Shown here piece after piece: positions 12,257-23,324 of a stretch of 64,000 bases of DNA. The position numbers and the translations under genes were made by a program. Source of the DNA: Anaeramoeba ignava (lineage: Eukaryota > Metamonada > Anaeramoebidae); the NCBI GenBank assembly GCA_028826165.1, contig JAPDFW010000088.1, positions 124,001 to 188,000 of the forward strand, written 5' to 3'. Within the stretch, counting starts at the first letter, position 1; each line of letters starts with the position of its first letter. Under the pieces are notes generated by a model. That model did no database searches. It had not been told where the DNA came from and saw only the letters and a program-made list of their open reading frames with translations.

Positions 12257-13657
12257 TTAAAAATCTATAGTAATCCAATTTTGTCTAAACTTAAAAATCT
12301 CTTGATAAAAATAAATCCCACAAAAAATACTAGAGAAAGTTATCAAAAATAAAAACCAATCAATATATTGAAAATCTCCATGAAGCTTCTGATTCAAAAT
12401 ATAAGAAATAAGATATTGCAACAGAAAAGCAATTCCAGCCAATGAAATTTGAATTCCTAAATGCTTCCCTAAATTTTGATATCCAAACATCGCTTTCAAC
12501 ATTAGTGCATTCACCCCATAAATCAAAGCTCTAGATAAAGGAAAAATCAAAAACCCAATAATTTGTAAAGAAACTTCGCTGGTCGTATTTAAAATCCCAA
12601 TTAACACCACTGCAGAAACAGTAGATAAAATTGCGGAAATTAAATGGTTATTTCCAAGAATGCCTATAAAAGGTGAATATAAAAACCCTGTTAACTGAAG
12701 GAAACTGAATAATTTCACATAATGATTGGCTAAATTAATTTCCAAGAAGAAAAAAAATTTTTTTCTTTTAGTGAATTTTTGATCCAAAAAAAAAAAATTT
12801 TTGTCTTAATTACTTGTTGTAGAAGATTTGGAATAAAATTCAATTCTTTGTTCAAGAGTTGCCAAATAGAAATTTGCGAAAAACGAGAGACTGCCCATAA
12901 ACGCAAAAAGAACCCAAAAATAAGAGGAACGGAATTGATGCTTGAAATCCAAATTGCCAAATTTTTGGGAAAGAATTTCTGATTGGCTCATTTGTTTATA
13001 AGGAGTATTAAGTTCAACATCTGAATCCAAATCAGAAGTGGGAGTTGATTCTTTCTCACTTTGTTTCTTCTCAACTTTTGAGCTGAAAAAGGAAACCAAG
13101 CCAACAAACAAAGAGTAAACAGCATAAGAAGAAAAAATTGTTCTGATTGAAAAATGTTTTTCATAAAGAAATAAAAAGAAGACCATCATAATTAAACTAG
13201 AGTCAAAAAGACCGTTGACTAAGCAAAGTAAAATTCGTTGAGTTTTAGGAGAAAAGTATTGGCAAAATCGAGAGACAACAGATAGCATCCCTAATCCGTT
13301 AGAATAAATCAATGTGAATCCAATTATAAATCCAGCGAAATTCTGAGAAAAAGCAATAAAGAGTGATCCAATAGAGAAAAGTATTGATAATACAAGAATA
13401 GATCGTTGATTTCCAAATCGATCAATTAGTATTCCAATCACAGTTGAAAAAACAATGTTAAGAATTGATGGAATTATGAATATTTGATGTATTTTGTAGT
13501 TTTGTGAATCACATTTATTTGTATTTGTGAAATCGCAATTTTCTGTTGCAAAATTTTCTTTTTTTAAAATGATTGCGAATGAAGGCCAACCAAAATAAAC
13601 ACCTGCAACTGTTGAAGATAATAAAATGATTGTTATAAATAAAATAATCTTATTCAT
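12257..13657 (-). CDS. SLC43-like major facilitator transporter
   Basis: Exon 1 is 13657-12814, an 84-bp intron (gtaatt...tttag), exon 2 12729-12257; phase 1 matches, giving 438 aa. It is a multi-pass membrane protein of the major facilitator superfamily. The N-terminal half has the SLC43 (LAT3/LAT4/EEG1) signature: GVYFGWPSFAIILK in helix 1, a Cys-containing loop, an ILIDRFGNQRS loop after helix 2, and CLVNGLFDSSLIMMVFFLFLYEK. A charged cytosolic loop (residues ~190-240) separates the halves. Animal SLC43A1/A2 move large neutral amino acids by facilitated diffusion and SLC43A3 moves purines, so the substrate is open. It is shorter than human members (about 560 aa). It shares a ~130-bp divergent promoter with the BSD gene. 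Confidence 0.88.
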
Positions 13658-13786
13658 TTAAAGAAGAAAATGAAATCAAAAAATAATCAAAAAAAAAATT
13701 TTTTTCATTTTTTTTTTCATTTTTTTTTTCATTTTTTTTTTCATTTTTTTTTTTATTTTTTAATTATTTTTTAATTATTTTTCTTA
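13658..13786. promoter_or_regulatory. Short divergent promoter with T-rich CAT blocks
   Basis: 129 bp between the start codons of the SLC43-like gene (-) and the BSD gene (+). It has an A-run/T-run step followed by four copies of a ~14-bp block, T8-10 then CA. The same T(n)CAT(n) word precedes most start codons in this window and may be the core promoter or initiator. Confidence 0.45.
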
Positions 13787-15976
13787 ATGGATGGTGATAT
13801 TTGGATTTTAGATGATCTTCCAATAAAAAAATCAAAACCGAAAAAAAATAATCAACCAAAACAAGAGAAAAAGAATAGTTTTTGGGGATTTTTAGATAAA
13901 GTAAAAGAAAAATCAGTTGAATTTATTGATACAATAAATAAAGATATAACAGAATTTGCAACAACAATTTCAGAAGATGCGCATCAAGTTTATTTATCAC
14001 TTTCATCAGAAAACGTAGATTCAACACAAAAGAAAGAAAAAACAATTTCCAAACCGAAAAAAGTTGAAAATAAAAAACCAATTCATTCAGTTATGTAAAT
14101 TAAATTTTAAATTTTGAAATAAATTTTGAAATAAATTTTGAAATAAATTTTGAATTAAATTTTGAATTAAAATTTTAATTAAATTTTGAATTAACCTTTG
14201 AAATTAAATTTTAAATTAAATTTTGAATTAAATTTTGAATTAAATTTTGAATTTAAATTTTGAATTAAATTTTGAAATTAAATTTGAAATAAATTTTGAA
14301 ATTAAATTTTGAATTTAAATTTTAAATTAAATTTTGGAATTAAATTTTGAATTAAATTTTGAATTAACTTTGAATTAAATTTTGAATTAAATTTTGAAAT
14401 TAAATTTTGAAATAAATTTTAAATTAATTTTGAATTAAATTTGAATTAAAATTTTGAAATAAACTTTGAAATAAGTTTGAAATAAGTTTGAAATAAAATT
14501 TGAATTAAATTTTGAATTAAATTTTGAATTAAATTTTGAATTAAATTTTGAATTAAATTTTAAAATAAATTTTGAATTAAATTTTGAAATAAATTTGGAA
14601 TTAAATTTTGAATTAAATTTTGAATTAAATTTTGAATTAAATTTTGAATTAAATTTTGAATTAAATTTTGAATTAAATTTTGAATTAAATTTTGAATTAA
14701 ATTTTGAAATAAATTTTGAATTAACTTTTGAATTAAATTTTGAATTAAATTTTGAATTAAATTTTGAATTAAATTTTGAATTAAATTTTGAATTAAATTT
14801 TGAATTAACTTTTGAATTAACTTTTGAATTTAACTTTGAATTAAATTTTGAATTTAATTTTGAATTAAATTTTGAATTAATTTTGAATTAAATTTTGAAA
14901 TTAATTTTAAATTAAATTTTGAAATAAATTTTGAATTAAATTTTGAATTAAATTTTTGAATTAAATTTGAATTAAATTTTGAATTTTGAAATAAGTTTGA
15001 AATTAAATTTTGAAATAAATTTTGAATTAAATTTTGAATTAACTTTTGAAATTGAATTTGAAATTGAATTTGAAATAAATTTTGAATTAAATTGTTCTTT
15101 TTAGACCAAAAAATCGTTTAATGAGACAAATTGATAAAATTCAAAATAATGAAAAAACTTTTCTTATTGCTCCAAAAGAAACTGAATATCAAGAATTTAA
15201 AACAAATTTTGATATTGACAATTATACACAATTAATTTCTTCAATTATTTTAAATAATGAATTTGTTAAAGAATTTCAAAGAGAACAAGGTAAAAAATAT
15301 TCTATTTAAAATTATTTTTTTTTAAAATTTTTTATCCGATTTTTTAATTTTAATTTTTATCTTTTTTAATAATTAGTTCCTGTTAATATTCCTTTTATTG
15401 AATTTTGGTGTAGATATTTTTTTCAAGAAAAGATTATTAGAGATAAAGAGAAAAAAAGACAAGAAATTTTAGATAGAATGAAACAAGAAGATAAAGATAA
15501 TGAACTTAGTTGGAATGATGAAGATGAAAATCAAAATCAAAATCAAAATCAAGATGAAAATCAAAATCAAAATCAAGATGAAAATCAAATTGAAAATCAA
15601 AATCAAAATCAAAATCAAAATGAAAATCAAAATCAAAATCAAAATCAAAATCAAATTCAAATTGAAAATCAAAATCAAAATGAAAATCAAAATGAAAATC
15701 AAAATGAAAATCAAAATCAAAATCAAAATGAAAATGAAAATGAAAATCAAAATCAAATTGAAAATGAAAATCAAAATCAAAATCAAAATGAAAATCAAAA
15801 TCAAAATGAAAATGAAATTGAAAATCAAATTGAAAATGAAAATGAAAATCAAAATCAAAATCAAAAATGAAAATCAAAATCAAAATCAAATTGAAAATGA
15901 AAATGAAAATGAAAATGAAAATCAAAATCAAATTGAAACAGTAGAAATTGATGAAAGTATGGCTGATTGGGATTAA
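13787..15976 (+). CDS. BSD-domain protein, BSDC1/SYAP1-like
   Basis: Three exons: 13787-14094, 15105-15289, 15377-15976. The N-terminus (WGFLDKVKEKSVEFIDTINKD followed by an EFATTISED block) is the amphipathic helix region typical of BSDC1-type proteins. Exons 2-3 encode the BSD domain: FLIAPKETEYQEF, then VPVNIPFIEFWCRYFF with the invariant FW..Y motif. An Asn/Gln/Glu tract follows, and the protein ends VEIDESMADWD, an acidic Trp tail as in related proteins. The frame moves +1 at a five-A run near 15862-15866 inside the tract; with that, the exon lengths sum to 364 codons plus one base, and the acidic tail is read in the new frame. Family roles are poorly defined (membrane trafficking or signalling). 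Confidence 0.83.
14100..15095 (+). repeat. 1-kb TTTTGAATTAAA array forming BSD intron 1
   Basis: Intron 14095-15104 (gtaaat...ttttag) consists of a 12-bp unit, TTTTGAATTAAA, with variants TTTTGAAATAAA and TTTGAATTAAA. Part of it happens to be open (14595-14891, Phe-Glu-Leu-Asn repeats), but the flanking splice sites and the BSD reading frame show it is intronic. Confidence 0.9.
15520..15942 (+). repeat. Coding AATCAA/AATGAA hexamer tract (Asn-Gln/Asn-Glu)
   Basis: Hexamer repeat inside BSD exon 3, coding Asn-Gln and Asn-Glu dipeptides. It contains one 5-A run (normal unit has 4), which displaces the frame by +1. Confidence 0.9.
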
Positions 15977-16257
15977 AATAAAAAATAAAACAAAATTAAA
16001 TAAAAAAAAGAAAAAGAAAATTTGATTTAAATTTAAATTTAAATTGAATGAATTTTATTTCTAAATCGATCAAAAATTTTTATTTTTTTAGAATTATTTT
16101 GTTATTCTTCTGTTGTTTTTTTGTAAACTTTTTCTTTTTTTGGAAAGAAATGAAAGAAAAATTTTTGTTGAAAATGAATTATTAAAAAAAAAAAGTGAAA
16201 GGAAAAAGAAAAGAAAAAGAAAAAGGAAAAGATTTTTTTTCTGTCAAAATTATCAAT

Positions 16258-17713
16258 CTAATCGACTTCGGACATATTTGTAGATTGTTTTATTTTTGGT
16301 TTATTCTTTTCTGCATTTTTGGCTCTATTCTTTCTTTCAAGAAGTTTTTGGCGATTTCCGTTTATTTTAAGTTTTGTGATCATAACCTAATTTAATTTAT
16401 AATTTGAATTTATAATTTGAATTAAATTTAATTTATAATTTGAATTTAATTTATAATTTGAATTTAATTTATAATTTAATTTAATTTAATTTATAATTTG
16501 AATTTAATTTATAATTTAATTTATAATTTAATTTATAATTTAATTTATAATTTGAATTTAATTTAATTTATAATTTAATTTATAATTTGAATTTTATTTA
16601 ATTTATAATTTGAATTTATAATTTGAATTTAATTTATAATTTGAATTTAATTTATAATTTGAATTTAATTTATAATTTGAATTTAATTTATAATTTGAAT
16701 TTAATTTAATTTATAATTTAACTTAATTTAATTTAATTTAATTTATAATTTAATTTATAATTTAATTTAATTTGATTTAATTTGATTTATAATTTAATTT
16801 ATAATTTGAATTTAATTTAATTTATAATTTAATTTATAATTTGAATTTAATTTAATTTATAATTTAATTTATAATTTGAATTTAATTTAATTTAATTTAT
16901 AATTTAATTTGAATTTAATTTAATTTAATTTAATTTATAATTTGAATTTAATTTAATTTAATTTAATTTATAATTTTAATTTAATTTAATTTAATTTAAT
17001 TTATAATTTGAATTTAATTTAATTTATAATTTAATTTATAATTTATAATTTAATTTAATTTATAATTTATAATTTAATTTAATTTATAATTTGAATTTAA
17101 TTTATAATTTGAATTTATAATTTGAATTTAATTTATAATTTGAATTTAATTTTTACATTTGAAGGATGAATTGGAATAAAATATTGTTGTCCATTTTTTT
17201 TCTCTTTTTGAATTCTTTCAATATGAACTACATATTTTTTACGAACAACATTAACAACTTTTCCTTCTCTTGATTTAAAATCTCCTCTCATAATTTTAAC
17301 TTCATCTCCATTTCTAATTGGAAGAGAACGAATCTAATTCCAATTTAAAAATAATTTAATAAATAATTTTTAAATTTAATAATTTAATAATAATTTTTAA
17401 ATTAAATAATTTTATAAATAATTTAATAATTTAATAAATAATTTTATAAATAATTTAATAATTTAATTAATAATTTTAAATATTTACATTGTATTGAGCT
17501 CGAAGTTCAGAAGATAAACGAGAACTCATTTTAATTCTACGCTCACTTGGTGGTGCTGTAAAATGTGCTTTTCTTGATTTTCTTCTTGAAGATGAAACAG
17601 CTTTTATTATTATTTATTATTTATTAAAAATTTTAAATTAAATGCTAAATATTAAAAAAAAAATTTTTTTTTTTTTCAAAATTAAATTAAAACTTACTTT
17701 GATGTGTTTTCAT
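16258..17713 (-). CDS. RPL26: 60S ribosomal protein L26 (uL24)
   Basis: Four exons on the minus strand: 17713-17698, 17600-17488, 17333-17157, 16386-16258. All phases agree and the product is 144 aa, against about 145 in animals. Exon 1 is only 16 nt (MKTHQ). Recognisable blocks are [33 protein letters not shown], the KOW-domain segment [34 protein letters not shown] and [18 protein letters not shown]26 is a large-subunit protein placed near the tunnel exit and joins early in 60S assembly. Introns are 97, 154 and 770 nt; the last is a simple repeat array. The final exon is short, and reading straight through from exon 3 would wrongly truncate the protein at 17133. Confidence 0.96.
16390..17150 (-). 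repeat. RPL26 intron 3, TTTATAATTTGAATTTAAT repeat
   Basis: Intron 17156-16387 of RPL26 (gtaaaa...aattag on the minus strand), made of TTTATAATTTAA and TTTATAATTTGAATTTAAT units. Confidence 0.9.
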
Positions 17714-18254
17714 TTTCTAAAAATTAGAAAATTTAAAATAAAAAATAAATTTTAAATTTGAAATGAATTTTAATTTGAATTTTAATTTGAATTTTAATTT
17801 TAAATTTAGCTTTAATTTATTAAAATTAAACCAAACCTTTTTTTTAATTTTTTTTTCTTTTTTTTGTTTTATGTTTTTTTTTTTTAAAAAGGAAATAAAA
17901 GAAAAATAGAAAAATGAAAAAAAAAAATTAAAAATAAATAAAAAAAATTTTTTTTTCTTTTTTCTTTTTTTGCCCCCATTATTTTATATTTTTTTATATA
18001 TATATATAATATTATATTACATATTTAATTCTATACTTATTTTTTTCTATATTTTTTCCTTCCTTTTCTTTATAACTTTTTCTAAATAATTTTCTTTCAT
18101 CTTAAATACAATAAATTTTCCCAAAAACTTTATACAAAATTAAAATGAAATAAAAACTTTAAAAAAAAATGATTTATTGCAAAGAAAAAGGAAGAAAAAA
18201 AAAGAAAAGATTTTTGAAAGAATAAAAAACAATTTATATCAAAAGCAGGATAAA
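17714..18254. other. Intergenic, presumed RPL26 promoter region
   Basis: 541 bp between the RPL26 start (-) and the SYS1 stop (-). It is A/T-rich with poly-A and poly-T runs, a TATATATATA stretch near 18000, one short C-run, and a minus-strand T(n)CAT(n) word near 17911-17926 that matches the start-proximal motif of other genes. No gene or structured RNA was seen. Confidence 0.55.
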
Positions 18255-18961
18255 TCAAACAAGAAAATTATATTGCCGAGGTTTTCTAGTGGTAATAGGG
18301 ATATCTTGTAATTGTTTTTTCATGCATAATTTTTCACTCAAAATTGACATTAAAATTAAACCGAAAATATTTATGATCCACCATTCAATCCTTTTGGGAA
18401 ATCCTGAGAATAAAATGCTCAATAAAAAATGTAGAATAAATAAAGTAGCGCTGAAATCTAAGCATTTTTTCGCCTTTTGTACTGAAAAAGTAAGGGAAAA
18501 AGAACTAAAAAAATTTTTTACTATTTTTTTTTTCCGTTTTTTTTTTTGATCAAAATTTACCATATTAAACAAGCAGAAATAAATGAAAAGACACAAATCC
18601 ATCCTGAAAAATGTGTCATGTTCATTTCTGATGCAGAGAAAACCTGTGAAAAAGTAACAGGAATTTTAAAAATCATATCACAAAGTATGATCAATGTTGC
18701 TAATGTTTTTGTTTTTTTTTTTAAATAATAAAATCAAGTGAACAATTTTAAAAAAATCTTCATTTTTCAAAGAGATTAAATTTTAAATAAAATTCAAAAT
18801 CATTATTCTTCTTATTGTAGATATTTTTAATATAAATTAAACAATCAAAATGTTTTTTTTTTATTTTTCTTCAATTTACTGAATGAACTGTAGAAAAAAA
18901 ATTGATTAAAGAAAATTTGACTAAGTATTAAAATTGGATCAAAAACATCAGAATAAAACAT
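18255..18961 (-). CDS. SYS1: Golgi membrane protein SYS1
   Basis: Three exons on the minus strand: 18961-18880, 18699-18561, 18504-18255, with matching phases and 156 aa, the same length as human SYS1. It starts MFYSDVFDPILILSQIFFNQ, as in the family (DP-LILSQI), continues with THFSGWICVFSFISAC, and ends with KKCLDFSATLFILHFLL, SGFPKRIEWW and CMKKQLQDIPI, each aligning with human SYS1. Four hydrophobic segments are visible. SYS1 is the trans-Golgi receptor that recruits the Arl3p/ARFRP1 GTPase and, through it, Arl1 and GRIP golgins. Exon 3 starts at the TTTTAG acceptor at 18506-18505, because the CAG further on breaks the phase. Confidence 0.95.
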
Positions 18962-19019
18962 TTTATAACAAAAAAAAAGGAAAAAAATGAAACGGAAAAA
19001 ATATAAATTCATTTTTTTA

Positions 19020-20400
19020 TTTTAAATTTTAAATTAATTTTATATCAATTTTATATCAATTTTATATCAATTTTATATCAATTTTAAATTAATTTTAAAT
19101 CAATTTTAAATCAATTTTATATCAATTTTATATCAATTTTAAATCAATTTTAAATCAATTTTAAATCAATTTTAAATCAATTTTAAATCAATTTTAAATC
19201 AATTTTAAATCAATTTTAAATCAATTTTAAATCAATTTTAAATTAATTTTATATCAATTTTAAATCAAATTTATATTAATTTTAAATCAATTTTATATTA
19301 ATTTTAAATCAATTTTAAATCAATTTTAAATCAATTTTAAATCAATTTTAAATCAATTTTAAATCAATTTTAAATCAATTTTAAATCAATTTTAAATTCG
19401 AATTTTAATCAATTTTAAATCAATTTTATAATCAATTTTAAATCAATTTTAAATCAATTTTAAATCAATTTTATATCAATTTTAAATCAATTTTTATATC
19501 AATTTTAAATCAATTTTAAATCAATTTTAAATCAATTTTAAATCAATTTTAAATCAATTTTAAATCAATTTTATATCAATTTTATATCAATTTTAAATCA
19601 ATTTTTAAATCAATTTTAAATCAATTTTAAATCAATTTTATATTAATTTTAAATCAATTTTTATATCAATTTTAAATCAATTTTAAATCAATTTTAAATC
19701 AATTTTATATCAATTTTATATTAATTTTTTAAATCAATTTTATATCAATTTTATATTAATTTTAAATCAATTTTATATCAATTTTATATCAATTTTAAAT
19801 CAATTTTATATTAATTTTATATCAAATTTATATTAATTTTAAATCAATTTTTAAATTAATCAATTTTAAATCAATTTTATATTAATTTTTATATCAATTT
19901 TATATTAATTTTAAATCAATTTTATATTAATTTTAAATCAATTTTATATTAATTTTATATCAATTTTAAATCAATTTTATATCAATTTTAAATCAATTTT
20001 ATATCAATTTTAAATCAATTTTAAATCAATTTTAAATCAATTTTAAATCAATTTTTATATCAATTTTAAATCAAATTTTAAATCAATTTTAAATCAATTT
20101 TAAATCAATTTTTATATCAATTTTAAATCAATTTTAAATCAATTTTATATCAATTTTAAATCAATTTTAAATTAATTTTATATCAATTTTATATCAATTT
20201 TATATCAATTTTATATCAATTTTATATCAATTTTATATCAATTTTAAATCAATTTTTAATCAATTTTAAATCAATTTTAAATCAATTTTAAATCAATTTT
20301 ATATCAATTTTAAATCAATTTTAAATCAATTTTAAATCAATTTTATATCAATTTTAAATCAATTTTAAATTAATTTTTATATTAATTTTAATTTTAATCA
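19020..20400. repeat. Intergenic TTTAAATCAATT 12-bp array
   Basis: About 115 copies of TTTAAATCAATT with the variants TTTATATCAATT and TTTATATTAATT, upstream of SYS1. It is the reverse complement of the unit filling the flavoprotein intron at 8222-10250. Confidence 0.92.
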
Positions 20401-20844
20401 ATAATAATCCAAAACAAAAAGAATAAGATCTAAATAATAATTTACCAGGAAAAAAAAAAGTTTATTTAGCCTTAAATTATAAATGAAATTAAAATTTAAA
20501 TTCTCAATAAGATCTTAATAAGAAATCCTATTTAAAATCCAATTCAAAAAATTCACTTAAAAAAATTTTTTTCCTAATCAAAAATTAAGTGATTTAATTT
20601 CAAAAAAAAAGAACTCAAAAGTTCGAAAATTCACACTAAAATAAAAATAGATCAGATTTTATTTATTGATTAAGTAAGTATACGTTCCCTTATTTTTTAA
20701 ATTAAGGAAACGCTTAAATTTTTTTTTTTTAAATTTTTATTATTGTGGGCAAATAAGTGTATAAATAAATAAATGATATTTTTTCACAATTTTTTTTCAT
20801 TTTTCTTTTTTAAATTTAAATTTAAATTTAAAATTTTTTTTCAA
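20401..20844. other. Non-repetitive intergenic stretch with a hairpin
   Basis: About 440 bp without an open frame. It contains a hairpin at 20683-20712 (CGTTCCCTTA / TAAGGAAACG, 9 of 10 pairs, 10-nt loop), two AAGATCT/AAGATCTTA words, and T-rich CAT motifs before the next gene. No known RNA family was recognised. Confidence 0.4.
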
Positions 20845-22609
20845 ATGCAAGATTTGAAAAGCCAATCACTTGGACCTTACGAAAAAGAAGTAGAAGAAAA
20901 GGTGAAGAAAAGGGGTAACAATTCAAATCAAAAAAGAAATGAAAAAAAGAAAGAAGAAAACGAAGTTATTGATGAACAAATTCTTTCGGCAAATTCTCCA
21001 AAAGAAAACGATCCAAAACCAGGTAAAAAATAATTTATTTTGTTTTCTTTTCTAAAACAACTCATTTTCTTTTTTTTCTTTTTTCTTCTGTTTTTTTTCC
21101 CGTTTTTTTTCTTTTTTTCCTTTTTTAGATGTACAATCCAAAAATCTTTTAAAAAAAAAAGAAGAACAACAAATTTTTTTTTTGATTAAATCAAATTAAA
21201 ATTTTTTCTTTCCTTTTTTTCCCCATTAGATTAATCAACAAGAGAAACAGAAGAAACAGAAGAAAAGAACGAAAAGAAAGAAACAAAAGAAGCAAAAGAA
21301 AAAAAAAAAAAAAAAACAAAAGAAACAAAAGAAACAAAAGAAACAAAAGAAACAAAACAAAAGAACAAAACCGATCAAACACAAGAAAAGAAGGATCAAC
21401 AAAAAACTATCAAACAAAAGAAACAAAAATCTATCAAAGAAAACAAACAAAACAACTCAAGAAAAGAAAAGCGAAAACGAATCAACAAAACCAAAAAAGC
21501 AAAATCAAAAGAAGAGAAGAAAAAAAAAATTTACAAAAACTGAAAGAATGTTGAGAATAGGAATTAAAGAAAAAAAAATTCAAATTAAAAACCAAGGAAT
21601 TGAAAGAAAAGTCGAGGATATTTTTATCAAAACTGTTTTAAATGGAGAAATATTTTGTGAAGTCAAATTTCAAATTGGTGATGTTATAACAATTGAAAAA
21701 AATTTCACAAAATTTTGGAAAGAGAAAAAACCAAATGACAAAAAGCTTCCTGATTCAGTTTTTCATGCGTTCTCCAAGTACTTTAAAAAAAAGCAAGCAA
21801 CCAAATTTTATCCACAAAATCATTTCCAAGAATATCAAATTGAAAATCAAATTGAAAATGAAAATCAAAATCAAAATCAAATTGAAAATCAAAATCAAAA
21901 TCAAATTGAGAATGAAAATGAAATTCAAATTGAAAATGAAAATCAAAATCAAAATCAAAATGAGAATGCAAATCAAATTCAAATTGAAAATCAAATTGAA
22001 AATGCAAATCAAAATCAAAATGAAAATCAAAATCAAAATGAAAATGAATATGAAAATCAAATTGGAAATGAAATTGAAAATGCAAATCAAAATCAATATG
22101 AAGATGAAGATGAAGATGAATATGAAGATGAAGATGAAGATGAATATGAAATTGGATATGGATATGTAAATCAATATGAAGATGAAGATGAAGATGAAGA
22201 TGAAGATGAATATGAATATGAATATGGAAATCAAAATCAAATTGGATATAGATATGTAAATCAATATGAAGATGAAGATGAATATGAATATCAATATGAA
22301 TATCAATATGAATATGGAAATCAATATCAAAATCAAATTGAAAATGAATATGAAAATCAAATTGGAAATGAAATTGAAAATGGAAATCAAAATCAAATTG
22401 GATATGGATATGTAAATCAATATGAAGATGAAGATGAAGATGAAAATCAAATTGAGAATGCAAATCAAAATGGAAATCAATATGGATATGGATATGGAAG
22501 AACACTAATTAATCCTTATTTTTTTCGAGGTATTATCGAAAATCCTGAAAATATAGGTGGTTTATTTCAGGATCATTCTTTAAATGAAAATTCTAGAGTT
22601 ATTTCATAA
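20845..22609 (+). CDS. Unrecognised charged repeat protein, 3' end cut by a MITE
   Basis: Exon 1 is 20845-21022 (donor gtaaaa). The second exon begins between 21230 and 21260; the AG at 21241-21242 gives a consistent phase, but the exact site is uncertain. The long frame then runs to a TAA at 22607-22609. The product is Lys/Gln-rich, has one ordered segment of ~90 residues (MLRIGIKEKKIQIK, GEIFCEVKFQIGDVITIEK, DSVFHAFSKYF), then an Asn/Gln/Glu tract turning into Glu-Asp-Tyr-Gly-rich repeats. No family was recognised. The last four codons and the stop come from the inserted element at 22596. Removing it extends the protein by about 64 residues to a TAA at 23064-23066. Confidence 0.6.
21835..22490 (+). 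repeat. Coding Asn-Gln/Glu-Asp/Tyr hexamer tract
   Basis: In-frame hexamers AATCAA, AATGAA, GATGAA, TATGAA and GGATAT encode NQ, NE, DE, YE and GY dipeptides. Unlike several other tracts in this window, no frame shift is seen. Confidence 0.9.
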
Positions 22610-22873
22610 AACCGACCCGAGACAATAAATCCGACCCAGACTTCAAATTAAAAGAAAAAAAATTCACCTCAAAAACAAAAGTAAGGAAAAAAGTTCACCA
22701 ACATGCATAATATCTTGAGCAAAAAGAATATATCTGCCTCTTTGTGGATATTCCTTTTTCTCTTCTTCTCTTTCTTTGGATGAATTTTTTCCTTTTAGCT
22801 CCCTTTTGAAAAATGTCAAAATCAATGGGATGGGTCGGATTTATTGTCTCGGGTCGGTTTTATGAAATAACTC
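22596..22873. mobile_element. 278-bp MITE with 43-bp perfect inverted repeats and TA duplication
   Basis: Left terminal repeat 22596-22638 and right repeat 22831-22873 are perfect reverse complements (43 of 43). The left one starts GAGTTATTTCATAAAACCGA and contains two GACCC words. The element is flanked by TA at 22594-22595 and 22874-22875, the target duplication typical of Tc1/mariner/pogo-type transposons. The 192-bp core has no transposase; on the minus strand it holds a ~40-codon open segment (EYPQRGRYILFAQDIMHVGE) that looks like captured coding sequence. GC-rich GACCCGAG words make it stand out from its surroundings. Read as a non-autonomous element inserted in an exon. Confidence 0.9.
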
Positions 22874-23066
22874 TAATCAAAATTTTAATCAAAATTCTAA
22901 TGAAAATTTTAATCAAAATGGAAATCAAAATTTCAATGAAGATTCACAAAAAAACATTCTTGAAAGAAATAATCCAACTCTCCAAAACTCAAATTCTCCC
23001 ATTTCTTCACCAATTTTAAATGACACTTTCAAAGCTCCATTTGATTTCCTTTATAATTTCCAATAA
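22874..23066 (+). pseudogene. Stranded 3' coding tail of the gene interrupted by the MITE
   Basis: In the frame that continues the upstream gene when the element and one TA are removed, this is open for 64 codons (Asn-Gln-Phe repeats, then KNILERNNPTL and NDTFKAPFDFLYNFQ) and ends in TAA at 23064-23066. The composition matches the disrupted gene, so this is probably its original C-terminus. Confidence 0.75.
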
Positions 23067-23324
23067 TTCATTAGGATTTGGAATTGATTTGATTTGATTT
23101 TAATTTGATTTGGAATTGGTTTTATTTTTGGTTTTATTTTTCTTTTTTTTTGGGATTATTTTGGTTTTATTAAGTTAATAAAAAAAAAATTAAAAAAAGA
23201 ATTTATGATGATGACGAAGAATGACAATTTATTTGTTTTAATAAAAAAATTTTTTTGCTTTTTTGCTTTTTCATTTTTTTTTTAATTTTTTATTTTCCAT
23301 TCTTCAATTCTTATCTTTAAAAAT

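Noticed and set aside
14595-14891. 98-codon Phe-Glu-Leu-Asn ORF
   Set aside because: It lies wholly inside BSD intron 1 and is a translation of the 12-bp intron repeat.
17133-17160. RPL26 stop at 17133, giving a 109-aa protein
   Set aside because: A donor at 17156 and a fourth exon at 16386-16258 restore the conserved [14 protein letters not shown]-terminus and the normal length.
22594-22875. Ciliate-type internal eliminated sequence
   Set aside because: TA boundaries fit, but the genome uses all three standard stops, has long introns, and the 43-bp perfect inverted repeats fit a transposon better.
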